Positions 1 to 7,060 of a DNA stretch of 28,603 bases are shown here, one piece after another; within the stretch, counting starts at the first letter, position 1, and each line of letters begins with the position of its first letter. The translations under genes were made by a program, and so were the position numbers. The notes under the pieces are model-generated. The model worked only from the letters and a program-made list of their open reading frames with translations. It made no database searches and was not told the DNA's origin. Source of the stretch: Syntrophaceae bacterium UBA6255 (GTDB taxonomy: Bacteria > Desulfobacterota > Syntrophia > Syntrophales > Smithellaceae); the NCBI GenBank assembly GCA_002441205.1, contig DJVN01000052.1:1-28603 (forward strand), in the 5' to 3' direction.

Positions 1-28
1 TTATTTATGAAACACTACACTAGTTGTA

Positions 29-346
29 ATGGAGCCTTTTAAAAATCTTGACGGGGATCATCGTGATAGGACAATAGATCTTATCCGTAAAATGGCAACA
101 GTTGATAATTATAAATCAGACAATATTAAATATCGTTTACAAGGGTATACGTATGGTGAAATACGCCCCAAACCTCATCGCTTCTTTTTTTTCCAAAAAT
201 GCGGCAAAAATTTAATTTTTTTTAGTTATGTTTTGAAGAAGACAAATTCCTTAAGCGATAGTTTTTATAAAAAACTAAACAAGGACAAAGAAAAATATGA
301 AAAAGAATTCGAAAAGTTCATTGAAAGAAATAGAGAAAATATTTAG
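29..346 (+). CDS. HigB/Gp49-like toxin of a toxin-antitoxin-chaperone module
   Basis: This 105-residue basic protein resembles the RelE/HigB superfamily of mRNA-cleaving toxins (phage Gp49-like branch). The recognisable part is the core 'GYTYGEIRP', then 'HRFFFF' and 'NLIFFSYVLKKTN' (about residues 39-73), matching the family pattern of an RxxYRxFFF strand, a strand ending in KKT, and a C-terminal amphipathic helix rich in Lys and Glu. The N terminus looks short: family members usually have a first beta strand and a few more residues before the helix seen here at the start. The ATG at 29 has no clear ribosome binding site, and the gene lies at the window edge. It overlaps the following antitoxin gene by 50 bases, typical of co-translated TA pairs in toxin-first (higBA) order. 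Function is inferred from family and context; catalytic residues were not assigned. Confidence 0.68.
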   Translation: MEPFKNLDGDHRDRTIDLIRKMATVDNYKSDNIKYRLQGYTYGEIRPKPHRFFFFQKCGKNLIFFSYVLKKTNSLSDSFYKKLNKDKEKYEKEFEKFIERNRENI

Positions 347-755
347 TGAAGAGCCTTCTGTAAACCAAAAAGCTTGGGGGATTATTAATGATTTTTACCA
401 TTTCATTCTTTCACGTATGGAAGAGGAAGGTATTAATAAAGCGGATTTAGCTAAAAGACTGGGTAGATCACGATCAGCTATCTCTCAGATGTTCAGTAAG
501 AATCCAAATTTAACAATAAAGAAGATGGTTGAAATTGCCGACTCTATAGGTTTAGATTTGGTCATTATACCAAATGAACTTAAAAAAGAGATTGGTAAAG
601 TTCAAAAAGTATATGTCGTTGTAAATGGTAATCCCTCTAGTTATAGACAACAACAATTCAATCGTGATTATACTACTACATTCTCACATGAAATGCCTGA
701 AATAGTCGCACAATGTAGTACCGTTTCTAAATATAAAGAAGAACATCTTCATTAA
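297..755 (+). CDS. HigA-like XRE antitoxin with C-terminal tail
   Basis: A 152-residue protein with one helix-turn-helix of the XRE/Cro type at about residues 45-95: 'INKADLAKRLGRSRSAISQ' followed by 'NLTIKKMVEIADSIGLDL'. Such antitoxins neutralise the toxin and repress their own promoter. About 40 residues precede the HTH, and roughly 50 polar, Tyr/Gln-rich residues follow it (from about 'KVYVVVNGN' to the end). In known TAC systems a C-terminal extension of the antitoxin (chaperone addiction domain) makes it depend on a SecB-like chaperone. The tail here sits in the right place and a SecB-like gene follows 12 bases after the stop, but calling it such a domain is inference. Start ATG 297 lies inside the toxin gene; a later Met (residue 41) would still keep the HTH. 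Confidence 0.75.
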   Translation: MKKNSKSSLKEIEKIFSEEPSVNQKAWGIINDFYHFILSRMEEEGINKADLAKRLGRSRSAISQMFSKNPNLTIKKMVEIADSIGLDLVIIPNELKKEIGKVQKVYVVVNGNPSSYRQQQFNRDYTTTFSHEMPEIVAQCSTVSKYKEEHLH

Positions 756-767
756 GGCTGAAAGTTT

Positions 768-1265
768 ATGGATAAGGTTGATACAGAAAAAATAGAATAT
801 AAGATAGATTCAATAAACATTATAAGCCATACCCAGAAAGATTTTTCTGAGTATGGCTTGAAATCTTCTGATATCAAAAGTGGAAAATGTCAGCTTCGCT
901 TGGGCCTTGTAATCGATAGTGATAAATCTTGTATTACTATTCCTATGAAAATAACAGTTTCCGTAGAACATGAAAACAAAAAGCATGAATTGTTTAGTAC
1001 GGAAGCAGAATACACATATAGAATAAAAAAAATGAAGTCACTATTTATAGCAAATGAAGCTGATAAATATGACATACCTGATGAATTTATACGAACACTT
1101 ATCGGCACGGCCCTCAGTGGAATGCGAGGTATAATGGTTGCTTCAACTACCATTCCTGAATATAAAAAAATTTTATTGCCTCTTATTGGAACCTCAGAAT
1201 TGCTTGAAGAAATGAAGAAGAAACAATCAGAGGAATCATCAACTACCAAGTCCTCATCAAACTAG
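768..1265 (+). CDS. SecB-like chaperone of the TAC module
   Basis: A 165-residue protein with the layout of SecB-like proteins: about 100 residues of alternating beta strands (for example 'CQLRLGLVID', 'ITIPMKITVSVEH', 'FSTEAEYTYRI'), then a C-terminal helical part 'IPDEFIRTLIGTALSGMRGI' followed by 'ILLPLIGTSELLEEM'. The run of small residues plus 'RGI' before a final hydrophobic 'LP' segment is typical of small SecB-like proteins encoded beside TA systems. The tail is Ser/Thr/Lys-rich and probably disordered. Expected role: binds the antitoxin C terminus, protects it from aggregation and proteolysis, and so controls toxin release. It starts 12 bases after the antitoxin stop, with AAGG at 754-757 as a ribosome binding site, so it is probably in the same operon. 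A general export SecB is less likely given this context and the divergent sequence. Confidence 0.62.
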   Translation: MDKVDTEKIEYKIDSINIISHTQKDFSEYGLKSSDIKSGKCQLRLGLVIDSDKSCITIPMKITVSVEHENKKHELFSTEAEYTYRIKKMKSLFIANEADKYDIPDEFIRTLIGTALSGMRGIMVASTTIPEYKKILLPLIGTSELLEEMKKKQSEESSTTKSSSN

Positions 1266-1449
1266 TCATAACGATTTCATCTTAAAAAAATTTTACTGCG
1301 TAAGTAGCATGCATTGGCAACAAATAAGCAATGTCATCTATTGTAACACTATAAAAATACAAATTCCTTTCGTAAGTTGCCCTTTCATGCCATCAAAAAT
1401 CACAAATCTATTGACTTTGGAGCAATCGACCCCATCGTTTCCTGATGTC

Positions 1450-1469
1450 CCAATTTGTCCCAAAATTGG
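1450..1469. repeat. Inverted repeat, 7-bp perfect arms
   Basis: CCAATTT (1450-1456) and AAATTGG (1463-1469) are perfect reverse complements around a 6-base spacer. No T-tract follows, so it is not a clear terminator. It could be a regulator site upstream of the por operon (start of porC is 245 bases away) or chance in AT-rich DNA. Confidence 0.35.
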
Positions 1470-1643
1470 AAATAGTTGTCCTTGAAGATTTTCTCTTTTA
1501 GGTGATTAAAAGACTGATGGTCAAAAATTTTTTACTTTGGTCATCAATGATTTCCAAGGCATTGATTATTTTTGTCTTTCTCAACAAGGTAAGTGGCTTA
1601 ATTCTTGAATGTCACAGACGACTGGTCAATAAGTAAAAAGATA

Positions 1644-1672
1644 TTGACTGAAGCTTTTTTCTATATTATGAA
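1644..1672 (+). promoter_or_regulatory. Candidate sigma70 promoter for the por-nuo operon
   Basis: TTGACT (1644-1649) is one base off the -35 consensus. With a 17-base spacer the -10 would be TATGAA (1667-1672, 4 of 6 matches); overlapping TATATT/TATTAT at 1662-1669 would need short spacers. It lies about 40 bases before the ATG of porC, the only gene-free place for this operon's promoter. Confidence 0.38.
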
Positions 1673-1713
1673 TCACAGTCATTTTTTGTATCAAAATTAA
1701 GGAGACGAAATAA

Positions 1714-2262
1714 ATGATAGAAGTCAGATGGCATGGACGCGGCGGTCAGGGAGCGGTAACGTCGGTGGAATTGCTGGCTGTGTCGGCAATTGCCGCCGGA
1801 AAATACGCTCAGGGATTTCCCAGTTTCGGTCCGGAAAGACGAGGAGCGCCCGTTGCCGCCTTCACCCGCATTGCCGATAAAAAAATCAATGTCCGTTCAG
1901 GAATATATAAACCTGATGTGGTTTTGGTACTGGATTCCAGCTTGATAGGTCTGGTGAATGTTACCGAAGGATTAAAACCTGATGGCAAGTTAATTGTTAA
2001 CACGCATAAAACACCGGAGGAAATCCGGAAAGCGCTAAATTATAAGGGAACGTTAGCTATCGTAGACGGCACAGGCATTGCACGCAAGGAAATGGGCGTG
2101 CCCATTGCCAATACCACGATGATCGGCGCGTTGTTGAAAGTCATCGACGTCATGGAACTCGACGCCATGAAAGAATCTATAGAGCACCGTTTCGGCAGAA
2201 TCGCTCAGAAGAATCTCAACGCGATGAAGCGGGCTTACGACGAAATAAAAATATACAATTAA
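1714..2262 (+). CDS. porC: 2-oxoacid (pyruvate):ferredoxin oxidoreductase gamma subunit
   Basis: A 182-residue gamma subunit of the four-subunit 2-oxoacid:ferredoxin oxidoreductase family. The family signature is at the N terminus, 'WHGRGGQGAVTS' (from residue 6), followed by the conserved 'QGFPSFGPERRGAPVAAFTRI' region, here split by position only. The gamma domain helps bind CoA in the complex that converts pyruvate or a related 2-oxoacid plus CoA to acyl-CoA, CO2 and reduced ferredoxin in the cytoplasm. A good ribosome binding site (AAGGAGA) lies 8-10 bases before ATG 1714. It is the first gene of a tight operon in the usual gamma-delta-alpha-beta order. Substrate cannot be fixed from sequence: pyruvate is the likeliest, branched-chain 2-oxoacids are possible. 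Confidence 0.9.
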   Translation: MIEVRWHGRGGQGAVTSVELLAVSAIAAGKYAQGFPSFGPERRGAPVAAFTRIADKKINVRSGIYKPDVVLVLDSSLIGLVNVTEGLKPDGKLIVNTHKTPEEIRKALNYKGTLAIVDGTGIARKEMGVPIANTTMIGALLKVIDVMELDAMKESIEHRFGRIAQKNLNAMKRAYDEIKIYN

Positions 2263-2275
2263 GGGGTAGATTTCA

Positions 2276-2554
2276 ATGGCATTAAAAACATGGAAGGAGC
2301 TTCCAATAGGCTGTGTTGTTTCCGATCCGGGAAGCGCCGCTGAATATCATACGGGAAGCTGGCGATCTCAAAGACCCATCTGGGATAACGCAAAGTGCAT
2401 CAAGTGCGGCATTTGTTATGTTTATTGTCCGGAAGGTTGCGTTCAGCAGACTGAAGACGGTTTCTTTCAGGCAGATTTGGATTATTGCAAGGGTTGCGGA
2501 ATTTGCGCGCATGAATGCTGGCCCCGTGCGATAAAGATGGTAGAGGAGGAATGA
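2276..2554 (+). CDS. porD: 2-oxoacid (pyruvate):ferredoxin oxidoreductase delta subunit (2[4Fe-4S])
   Basis: A 92-residue ferredoxin-like delta subunit. Two cluster motifs are visible: C41-x2-C44-x2-C47-x3-C51 ('CIKCGICYVYC') and C71-x2-C74-x2-C77-x3-C81 ('CKGCGICAHEC'), each followed by the small residue or Pro pattern of 2[4Fe-4S] ferredoxins. The N-terminal ~35 residues ('WKELPIGCVV...GSWRSQRP') are the arm typical of PorD/VorD. It relays electrons from the cluster of the beta subunit to the outside acceptor. It begins 13 bases after porC with ribosome binding site AAGGGG and ends one base before porA. Confidence 0.92.
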   Translation: MALKTWKELPIGCVVSDPGSAAEYHTGSWRSQRPIWDNAKCIKCGICYVYCPEGCVQQTEDGFFQADLDYCKGCGICAHECWPRAIKMVEEE

Positions 2555-2555
2555 C

Positions 2556-3731
2556 ATGGGTAAACGTGTTGGAATGGAAGTGGCAATTGCCGTGGCGGAA
2601 GCCGTGGGACTTTGCAACATCGACATGGCGGCCGTTTATCCTATTACGCCCCAGTCGCACATCGCGGAACATCTTTCCGATCTGGTGGCCAATGGTGAAA
2701 TCGACGCGGAATTTGTAACCGTTGAATCGGAGCATTCGGCGATGAGCGCGGTGATCGGCGCATCCGGAGCGGGCGCCCGTGCTTTTACGGCGACAAGCTC
2801 TCAGGGCTTGATGCTGATGCACGAACTTCTGCCGATTGCGTCGGCCATGCGGTTGCCGATTTGCATGGCCATCGCCAACCGGGCGGTTTCCGGTCCCCTG
2901 AACATATTAAATGATCACACCGATATCATGCCCCAGCGCGATTGCGGTTGGATTTCTCTTTTTGTGGAAAACGGCCAGGAGGCGATTGATCTGTCTATCC
3001 AGGCGTTTAAAATTGCCGAGCATAAAGATGTCATGTTGCCTGTCTGCGTCAATATCGACGGCTTTCAGTTAACGCACATGGTGGAACCCTTTGAAATGCC
3101 GTCTAAAGAAGAGGTGGATAAGTTTCTTCCGCCTTTTGTGCCGCATGCGACATTGCATCCCGCAAAACCCGTTACGATGGGCGCTTTTGCCATGTCGGAT
3201 TATTTTACAGAAATCATGAAGGCAAAGGATGAGGCCCTGAAAAGCTCCAAGAAAGTCATTTTGGACGTCTGGGATGAGTGGGCAAAACTGTTCGGCCGAT
3301 CCTACAAGCCGGTGGAAACCTACAAAGCCGACGATGCGGACGTTCTAATGCTGACGATGGGTTCGATGGGTGAAACGGCGCAAATGGCCATTGACGAGCT
3401 GCGCGCCAAAGGCGTCAAGGCCGGTTTGGTCAAACTGAGAATGTGGCGTCCCTTCCCGTTTGCAGAAATTAAAGCCGCAATCAAAAACGCGAAAAAACTG
3501 ATTGTGACTGACCGCGCCATTACGTTTGGAGGCCCCGGCGGTCCCGTGTTTGCGGAAATCAAATCCGCCATGTATGCTGAAGCTCAGCGCCCTTTAATTT
3601 ACAATTATATTTACGGATTGGGCGGACGCGATATTCCCGTCGGTGATTTTATAGGAATGTTTGAAAAAGTTATGGGAGATACAGCCAATAAACTGGCAGA
3701 CATCTATGAATTTTGGGGAGTGAGAGAATAA
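2556..3731 (+). CDS. porA: 2-oxoacid (pyruvate):ferredoxin oxidoreductase alpha subunit
   Basis: A 391-residue alpha subunit, normal length for the four-subunit family. Near the N terminus it has 'GMEVAIAVAEAV' and the conserved 'YPITPQSHIAE' (about residues 28-38), then 'VESEHSAMSAVIGASGAGARAF', which shapes the thiamine diphosphate pocket, and 'TATSSQGL'. The C-terminal half holds the second conserved domain ('MGSMGETAQMAIDELRAKG' and 'VTDRAITFGGPGGPVF'). Together with PorB it forms the active site for oxidative decarboxylation of the 2-oxoacid. The start ATG 2556 follows the porD stop by one base, with AGGAGG just upstream, so the two are translationally coupled. The homologous branched-chain enzyme (VorA) cannot be excluded. 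Confidence 0.9.
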   Translation: MGKRVGMEVAIAVAEAVGLCNIDMAAVYPITPQSHIAEHLSDLVANGEIDAEFVTVESEHSAMSAVIGASGAGARAFTATSSQGLMLMHELLPIASAMRLPICMAIANRAVSGPLNILNDHTDIMPQRDCGWISLFVENGQEAIDLSIQAFKIAEHKDVMLPVCVNIDGFQLTHMVEPFEMPSKEEVDKFLPPFVPHATLHPAKPVTMGAFAMSDYFTEIMKAKDEALKSSKKVILDVWDEWAKLFGRSYKPVETYKADDADVLMLTMGSMGETAQMAIDELRAKGVKAGLVKLRMWRPFPFAEIKAAIKNAKKLIVTDRAITFGGPGGPVFAEIKSAMYAEAQRPLIYNYIYGLGGRDIPVGDFIGMFEKVMGDTANKLADIYEFWGVRE

Positions 3732-4681
3732 TGAGTATAGTAGAAAATTTTGATTTATTTGCTCCGCGTCTGATTAATAAAAAGGAATTGCTATCTTCCG
3801 GTCACCGCGCCTGTTCCGGTTGCGCCGAAGTTCTGGCCGTAAGGTTGATGTGCAAGGCGCTCGGCGAAAATACGGTTATCGCTTCGGCGACCGGTTGTAT
3901 GGAGATCATTTCCAGTATGTTTCCTACAACGGCCTGGCGCGTGCCTTGGATTCACGTCGCTTTTGAAAATACAGCGGCCGTGGCATCGGGTGTGGAAGCC
4001 GGTCTCAAGGCGTTGCGTAGAAAGGGAAAGATTGACGACCGCTACGTTAAAGTGGTCGGCATGGCCGGCGACGGCGGTACAATGGATATCGGCATGCAGG
4101 CGCTTTCCGGGGCGATGGAACGCGGCCACGACATGATGTTTGTCTGTTTCGATAATGAAGCTTACATGAACACCGGCATTCAGCGTTCCAGCGGCACACC
4201 AATGGGCGCGTCCACCACGACGGCTCCCGCCGGGAAAGTCAGTTCCGGTCAAAAAACCTGGAAAAAGAACATGCCTGAAATTATGGTGGCCCACGAGATA
4301 CCCTATGTAGCTACAATTTGTCCGAGCTATCCGCTGGATTTCATCCGTAAGATTGAAAAGGCGAAAAGCATCAAGGGACCTTCCTATATCCATTGTTTCT
4401 CCATGTGTCCTACCGGTTGGCGTTCCCCTTCCCATACGGCCATATCCATGGGACGTCTGGCGGTGGAAACAGGCGTATTTCCTTTGTTTGAAGTGGAACA
4501 CGGCCATTACCGGGTTTCTCCGGATATGCCGAAAAAACTCAGGCCCATCAGAGATTATTTCAAATCGCAGGGTCGTTTCCGCCATCTGAAAGATGATGAG
4601 ATAGATAACATCCAGGAGCGAGTCAAAATAGAGTATAAAAAGCTAATCGAAAAAGCTAAATATTTAAAAACAGGCAATTAA
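3731..4681 (+). CDS. porB: 2-oxoacid (pyruvate):ferredoxin oxidoreductase beta subunit (TPP-binding)
   Basis: A 316-residue beta subunit. C28-x2-C31-x24-C56 plus a later Cys in 'CPTGW' fit the four ligands of the proximal [4Fe-4S] cluster. The thiamine diphosphate/Mg motif is 'GDGGTMDIG' followed by 'DNEAYMNTG'. I chose ATG 3731, which overlaps the porA TAA by one base and has GGGGAG 11-16 bases upstream, over an in-frame start 18 bases earlier inside porA. It is the catalytic partner of PorA and the last gene of the por block; nuoE-like follows after 38 bases, so the operon continues. Confidence 0.9.
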   Translation: MSIVENFDLFAPRLINKKELLSSGHRACSGCAEVLAVRLMCKALGENTVIASATGCMEIISSMFPTTAWRVPWIHVAFENTAAVASGVEAGLKALRRKGKIDDRYVKVVGMAGDGGTMDIGMQALSGAMERGHDMMFVCFDNEAYMNTGIQRSSGTPMGASTTTAPAGKVSSGQKTWKKNMPEIMVAHEIPYVATICPSYPLDFIRKIEKAKSIKGPSYIHCFSMCPTGWRSPSHTAISMGRLAVETGVFPLFEVEHGHYRVSPDMPKKLRPIRDYFKSQGRFRHLKDDEIDNIQERVKIEYKKLIEKAKYLKTGN

Positions 4682-4719
4682 GAGGGAAGCCCCCAGAAGA
4701 ATACCGAGGTGAAAAAAGA

Positions 4720-5202
4720 ATGACTAAAGCCATGAGTGTTGCAGCAAAAACAAAACAAATCGTGAAAAAACACGGCAACGATAAGAGCGGTATGATTGCC
4801 GTATTGCAGGATATTCAGGAGACTTTCAATTACCTGCCGAAAGAAGCGTTAAAAGCGGCGGCCAAAGCGATGAAAGTGCCTTTCAGCCGGGTGTATGAAG
4901 CAGCCACTTTTTATACGGCTTTCAGCTTGAAACCGCGCGGTAAAAATATAGTCAAGATCTGCCTGGGAACAGCCTGCCATGTCCGCGGCGCTTCTGCTCT
5001 GCAGGATAAATTCGAGCGCACGCTGGGTATCAAACCGGGTGAGACTACCGAGGATAATAAATTTTCGCTGGAAACCGTCAACTGTGTCGGCGCCTGCGCG
5101 CTGGGACCGGTTGTGGTCATTAATACCGATTATCACGGACAGGTAACGATGAAGAAGATAGACAAGATGATAGATAATATCAACAAAGAGGGGGCACGGT
5201 AA
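4720..5202 (+). CDS. NuoE-like [2Fe-2S] subunit (NADH-linked, 24-kDa type)
   Basis: A 160-residue thioredoxin-like ferredoxin of the NuoE/HydC/HoxE family. Ligands C81-x4-C86 ('CLGTAC') and C122-x3-C126 ('CVGAC') are complete. The N-terminal helical domain ('GMIAVLQDIQETFNYLPKEAL') is also present. In NuoEF, HydBC and NAD-linked formate dehydrogenase modules this subunit partners a NuoF-like flavoprotein that exchanges electrons with NAD(H). The gene follows porB after 38 bases and overlaps the nuoF-like gene by one base (TAATG), so they are co-translated. No complex I membrane subunits and no [FeFe] hydrogenase catalytic subunit lie nearby; the partner here appears to be the Por complex. Confidence 0.9.
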   Translation: MTKAMSVAAKTKQIVKKHGNDKSGMIAVLQDIQETFNYLPKEALKAAAKAMKVPFSRVYEAATFYTAFSLKPRGKNIVKICLGTACHVRGASALQDKFERTLGIKPGETTEDNKFSLETVNCVGACALGPVVVINTDYHGQVTMKKIDKMIDNINKEGAR

Positions 5203-7046
5203 TGGAAGAAAATCAGAATGTTCAAGCCCACCAGGTTATAGAAGAGACAAGATTAAAGTATGATCCCAAGAAAAATGTGATTACGGTCTGCGCCGGCACA
5301 GGATGCCGCGCTTACGGCAGTCTCAAGGTCAAAGAAGCGCTTGAGGCCGAATTGAAGAAACAGAATATGAAGGTGGACGTCGTGGCGACCGGTTGCCTGG
5401 GCTTTTGCGAAAAAGGGCCCATGGCCGTCATCCATCCCCATAAATATTTTTATCAGTCCGTGAAAGTGGAAGATGTTCCGGAAATCGTTTCCAAGACCGT
5501 CGCCAAGGGTGAAGTGATCAGCCGACTGTTCTACCGTCATCCCGAAACACAGAAGACGCTTTTCCGAGAGGAAGACCTGCCTTTTTACAAAAAGCAGTTG
5601 CGCGTTGTGTTTGGCAAGAACGGCATGATTGATCCGACAAAAATTGACGATTATCTGGGTATTGAAGGCTACCAGGCGCTGGCTAAGGTTCTTTCGGAGA
5701 TGACCCCGGAGCAGGTTATCAATGAAGTCAAAAAAGCCGGTTTGCGTGGTCGTGGAGGCGGCGGATTCCACGCGGCCGTCAAGTGGGAAGGCGTGCGCAA
5801 GGCGCACGGAGAACCCAAGTATGTCATTGCCAACGGCGATGAGGGCGATCCCGGCGCTTACATGGACAGAAGCCTTATGGAAGGCAATCCCCACAGCATT
5901 ATTGAAGGCATGATTATCGGCGCTTATGCTGTCGGCTCCAGCGAAGGTTATCTTTATGTGAGAAACGAATACCCGCTGGCGGTGACGCATCTGACCAAGG
6001 CAATTGAAGCCGCAAGAGAGAATGGCCTTTTAGGGAAAAATATTCTGGGCACGGATTTTTCGTTTGATCTCAAGATTAACAAAGGGGCTGGAGCATTCGT
6101 CTGCGGTGAATCATCGGCACTCTTTGCTTCAATCGAAGGCCGCGCCGGTGAACCGCGCGCCAAATATGTTCACGCCGTGGAAAAAGGCCTTTATGACAAA
6201 CCCACCGTTCTCAACAACGTGGAAACATGGGCCAATGTTCCATTGATCATTAATAAAGGAGCGGACTGGTATGCCTCCATCGGTACCGAAGGCTCCAAGG
6301 GAACAAAGATCTTCTCGCTGGTCGGCAAGATTAACAACACCGGCTTGATTGAAGTTCCGATGGGAACAACCCTCTATGAAATTATTTATGACATGGGCGG
6401 CGGTATCCCCAAGGGACGCAAATTCAAGGCAGTGCAAACAGGCGGTCCTTCCGGCGGATGCATTCCGGAAAGTCTGTTGGACATCCCGGTTGATTTCGAC
6501 AAGCTCTACGAAGTCGGTTCCATGATGGGTTCCGGCGGCATGATTGTCATGGACGACACCTCCTGTATGGTGGACGTCGCCAGATATTTTACCACCTTTT
6601 TGGAAGAAGAATCCTGCGGCAAGTGCGTTCCCTGCCGGGAAGGCGTTCGCCGGATGAAGCAAATTCTTGACGATATCTGCGCGGGCAAAGGACAGGAAGG
6701 CGATATCGAACTTTTGGAGAAAATTGCCACCGGCGTGGCGGACGGTTCGCTTTGCGCGCTGGGCGGCAGTGCTCCCAATCCGGTACTCAGCACGATCAAA
6801 TATTTCCGGAATGAGTATGAAGCCCACATTAAAGAACACCGCTGTCCGGCCGGTGTCTGCAAGGCGCTGATTACCTATAGCATCGATACGGAAAAATGTA
6901 CCGGCTGCGGCGCGTGTATCAAGGTATGTCCAGTTCAGGCCATTACCGGCGAAAAGAAGAAGGCTCATGTTATTGATAACAATAAATGCACCCGTTGCGG
7001 CGCCTGTATCGAAAGCTGCAAATTTGAATCCATTATTGTGAAATAG
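5202..7046 (+). CDS. NuoF-like NAD(H)/FMN flavoprotein with extra ferredoxin domains (HydB type)
   Basis: A 614-residue multidomain subunit. In order: an N-terminal thioredoxin-like [2Fe-2S] domain (C30, C35, C65, C69); the NuoF core with the glycine-rich nucleotide motif 'GRGGGGF' (183-189) and the FMN region 'NGDEGDPGAYMDRSLMEGNP' (211-230); an SLBB-like segment; the [4Fe-4S] site C472-x2-C475-x2-C478 with a distal Cys near 518 ('SLCALGG'); and a C-terminal 2[4Fe-4S] ferredoxin from about residue 553 ('CTGCGACIKVCP', 'CTRCGACIESC'). This is the layout of HydB of electron-bifurcating hydrogenases and related NADH-linked modules. It should bind FMN and NAD(H) and pass electrons among NADH, NuoE-like and the ferredoxin domains. 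Gene order ties it to the Por complex. Confidence 0.9.
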   Translation: MEENQNVQAHQVIEETRLKYDPKKNVITVCAGTGCRAYGSLKVKEALEAELKKQNMKVDVVATGCLGFCEKGPMAVIHPHKYFYQSVKVEDVPEIVSKTVAKGEVISRLFYRHPETQKTLFREEDLPFYKKQLRVVFGKNGMIDPTKIDDYLGIEGYQALAKVLSEMTPEQVINEVKKAGLRGRGGGGFHAAVKWEGVRKAHGEPKYVIANGDEGDPGAYMDRSLMEGNPHSIIEGMIIGAYAVGSSEGYLYVRNEYPLAVTHLTKAIEAARENGLLGKNILGTDFSFDLKINKGAGAFVCGESSALFASIEGRAGEPRAKYVHAVEKGLYDKPTVLNNVETWANVPLIINKGADWYASIGTEGSKGTKIFSLVGKINNTGLIEVPMGTTLYEIIYDMGGGIPKGRKFKAVQTGGPSGGCIPESLLDIPVDFDKLYEVGSMMGSGGMIVMDDTSCMVDVARYFTTFLEEESCGKCVPCREGVRRMKQILDDICAGKGQEGDIELLEKIATGVADGSLCALGGSAPNPVLSTIKYFRNEYEAHIKEHRCPAGVCKALITYSIDTEKCTGCGACIKVCPVQAITGEKKKAHVIDNNKCTRCGACIESCKFESIIVK

Positions 7047-7060
7047 AGGTAGGATAAATC

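Larger units (their letters stand above)
1266..1713 (+). other. Gene-free AT-rich intergenic stretch
   Basis: About 450 bases separate the TAC module from the por operon. I see no open frame with a ribosome binding site, no transposase remnant and no tRNA. It contains a short inverted repeat (1450-1469) and, at its right end, a likely promoter for the por operon. It marks the junction between the AT-rich accessory patch and the more GC-balanced core genes. Confidence 0.6.

Noticed and set aside
3791..4585. Long minus-strand open frame (264 codons) opposite porB
   Set aside because: It lies wholly over porB, whose motifs are certain, is Gly/Arg/His-rich as expected of an antisense shadow, and has no recognisable domain.
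6129..6968. Long minus-strand open frame (279 codons) opposite the NuoF-like gene
   Set aside because: Shadow of a strongly supported flavoprotein gene; no family resemblance or ribosome binding site.
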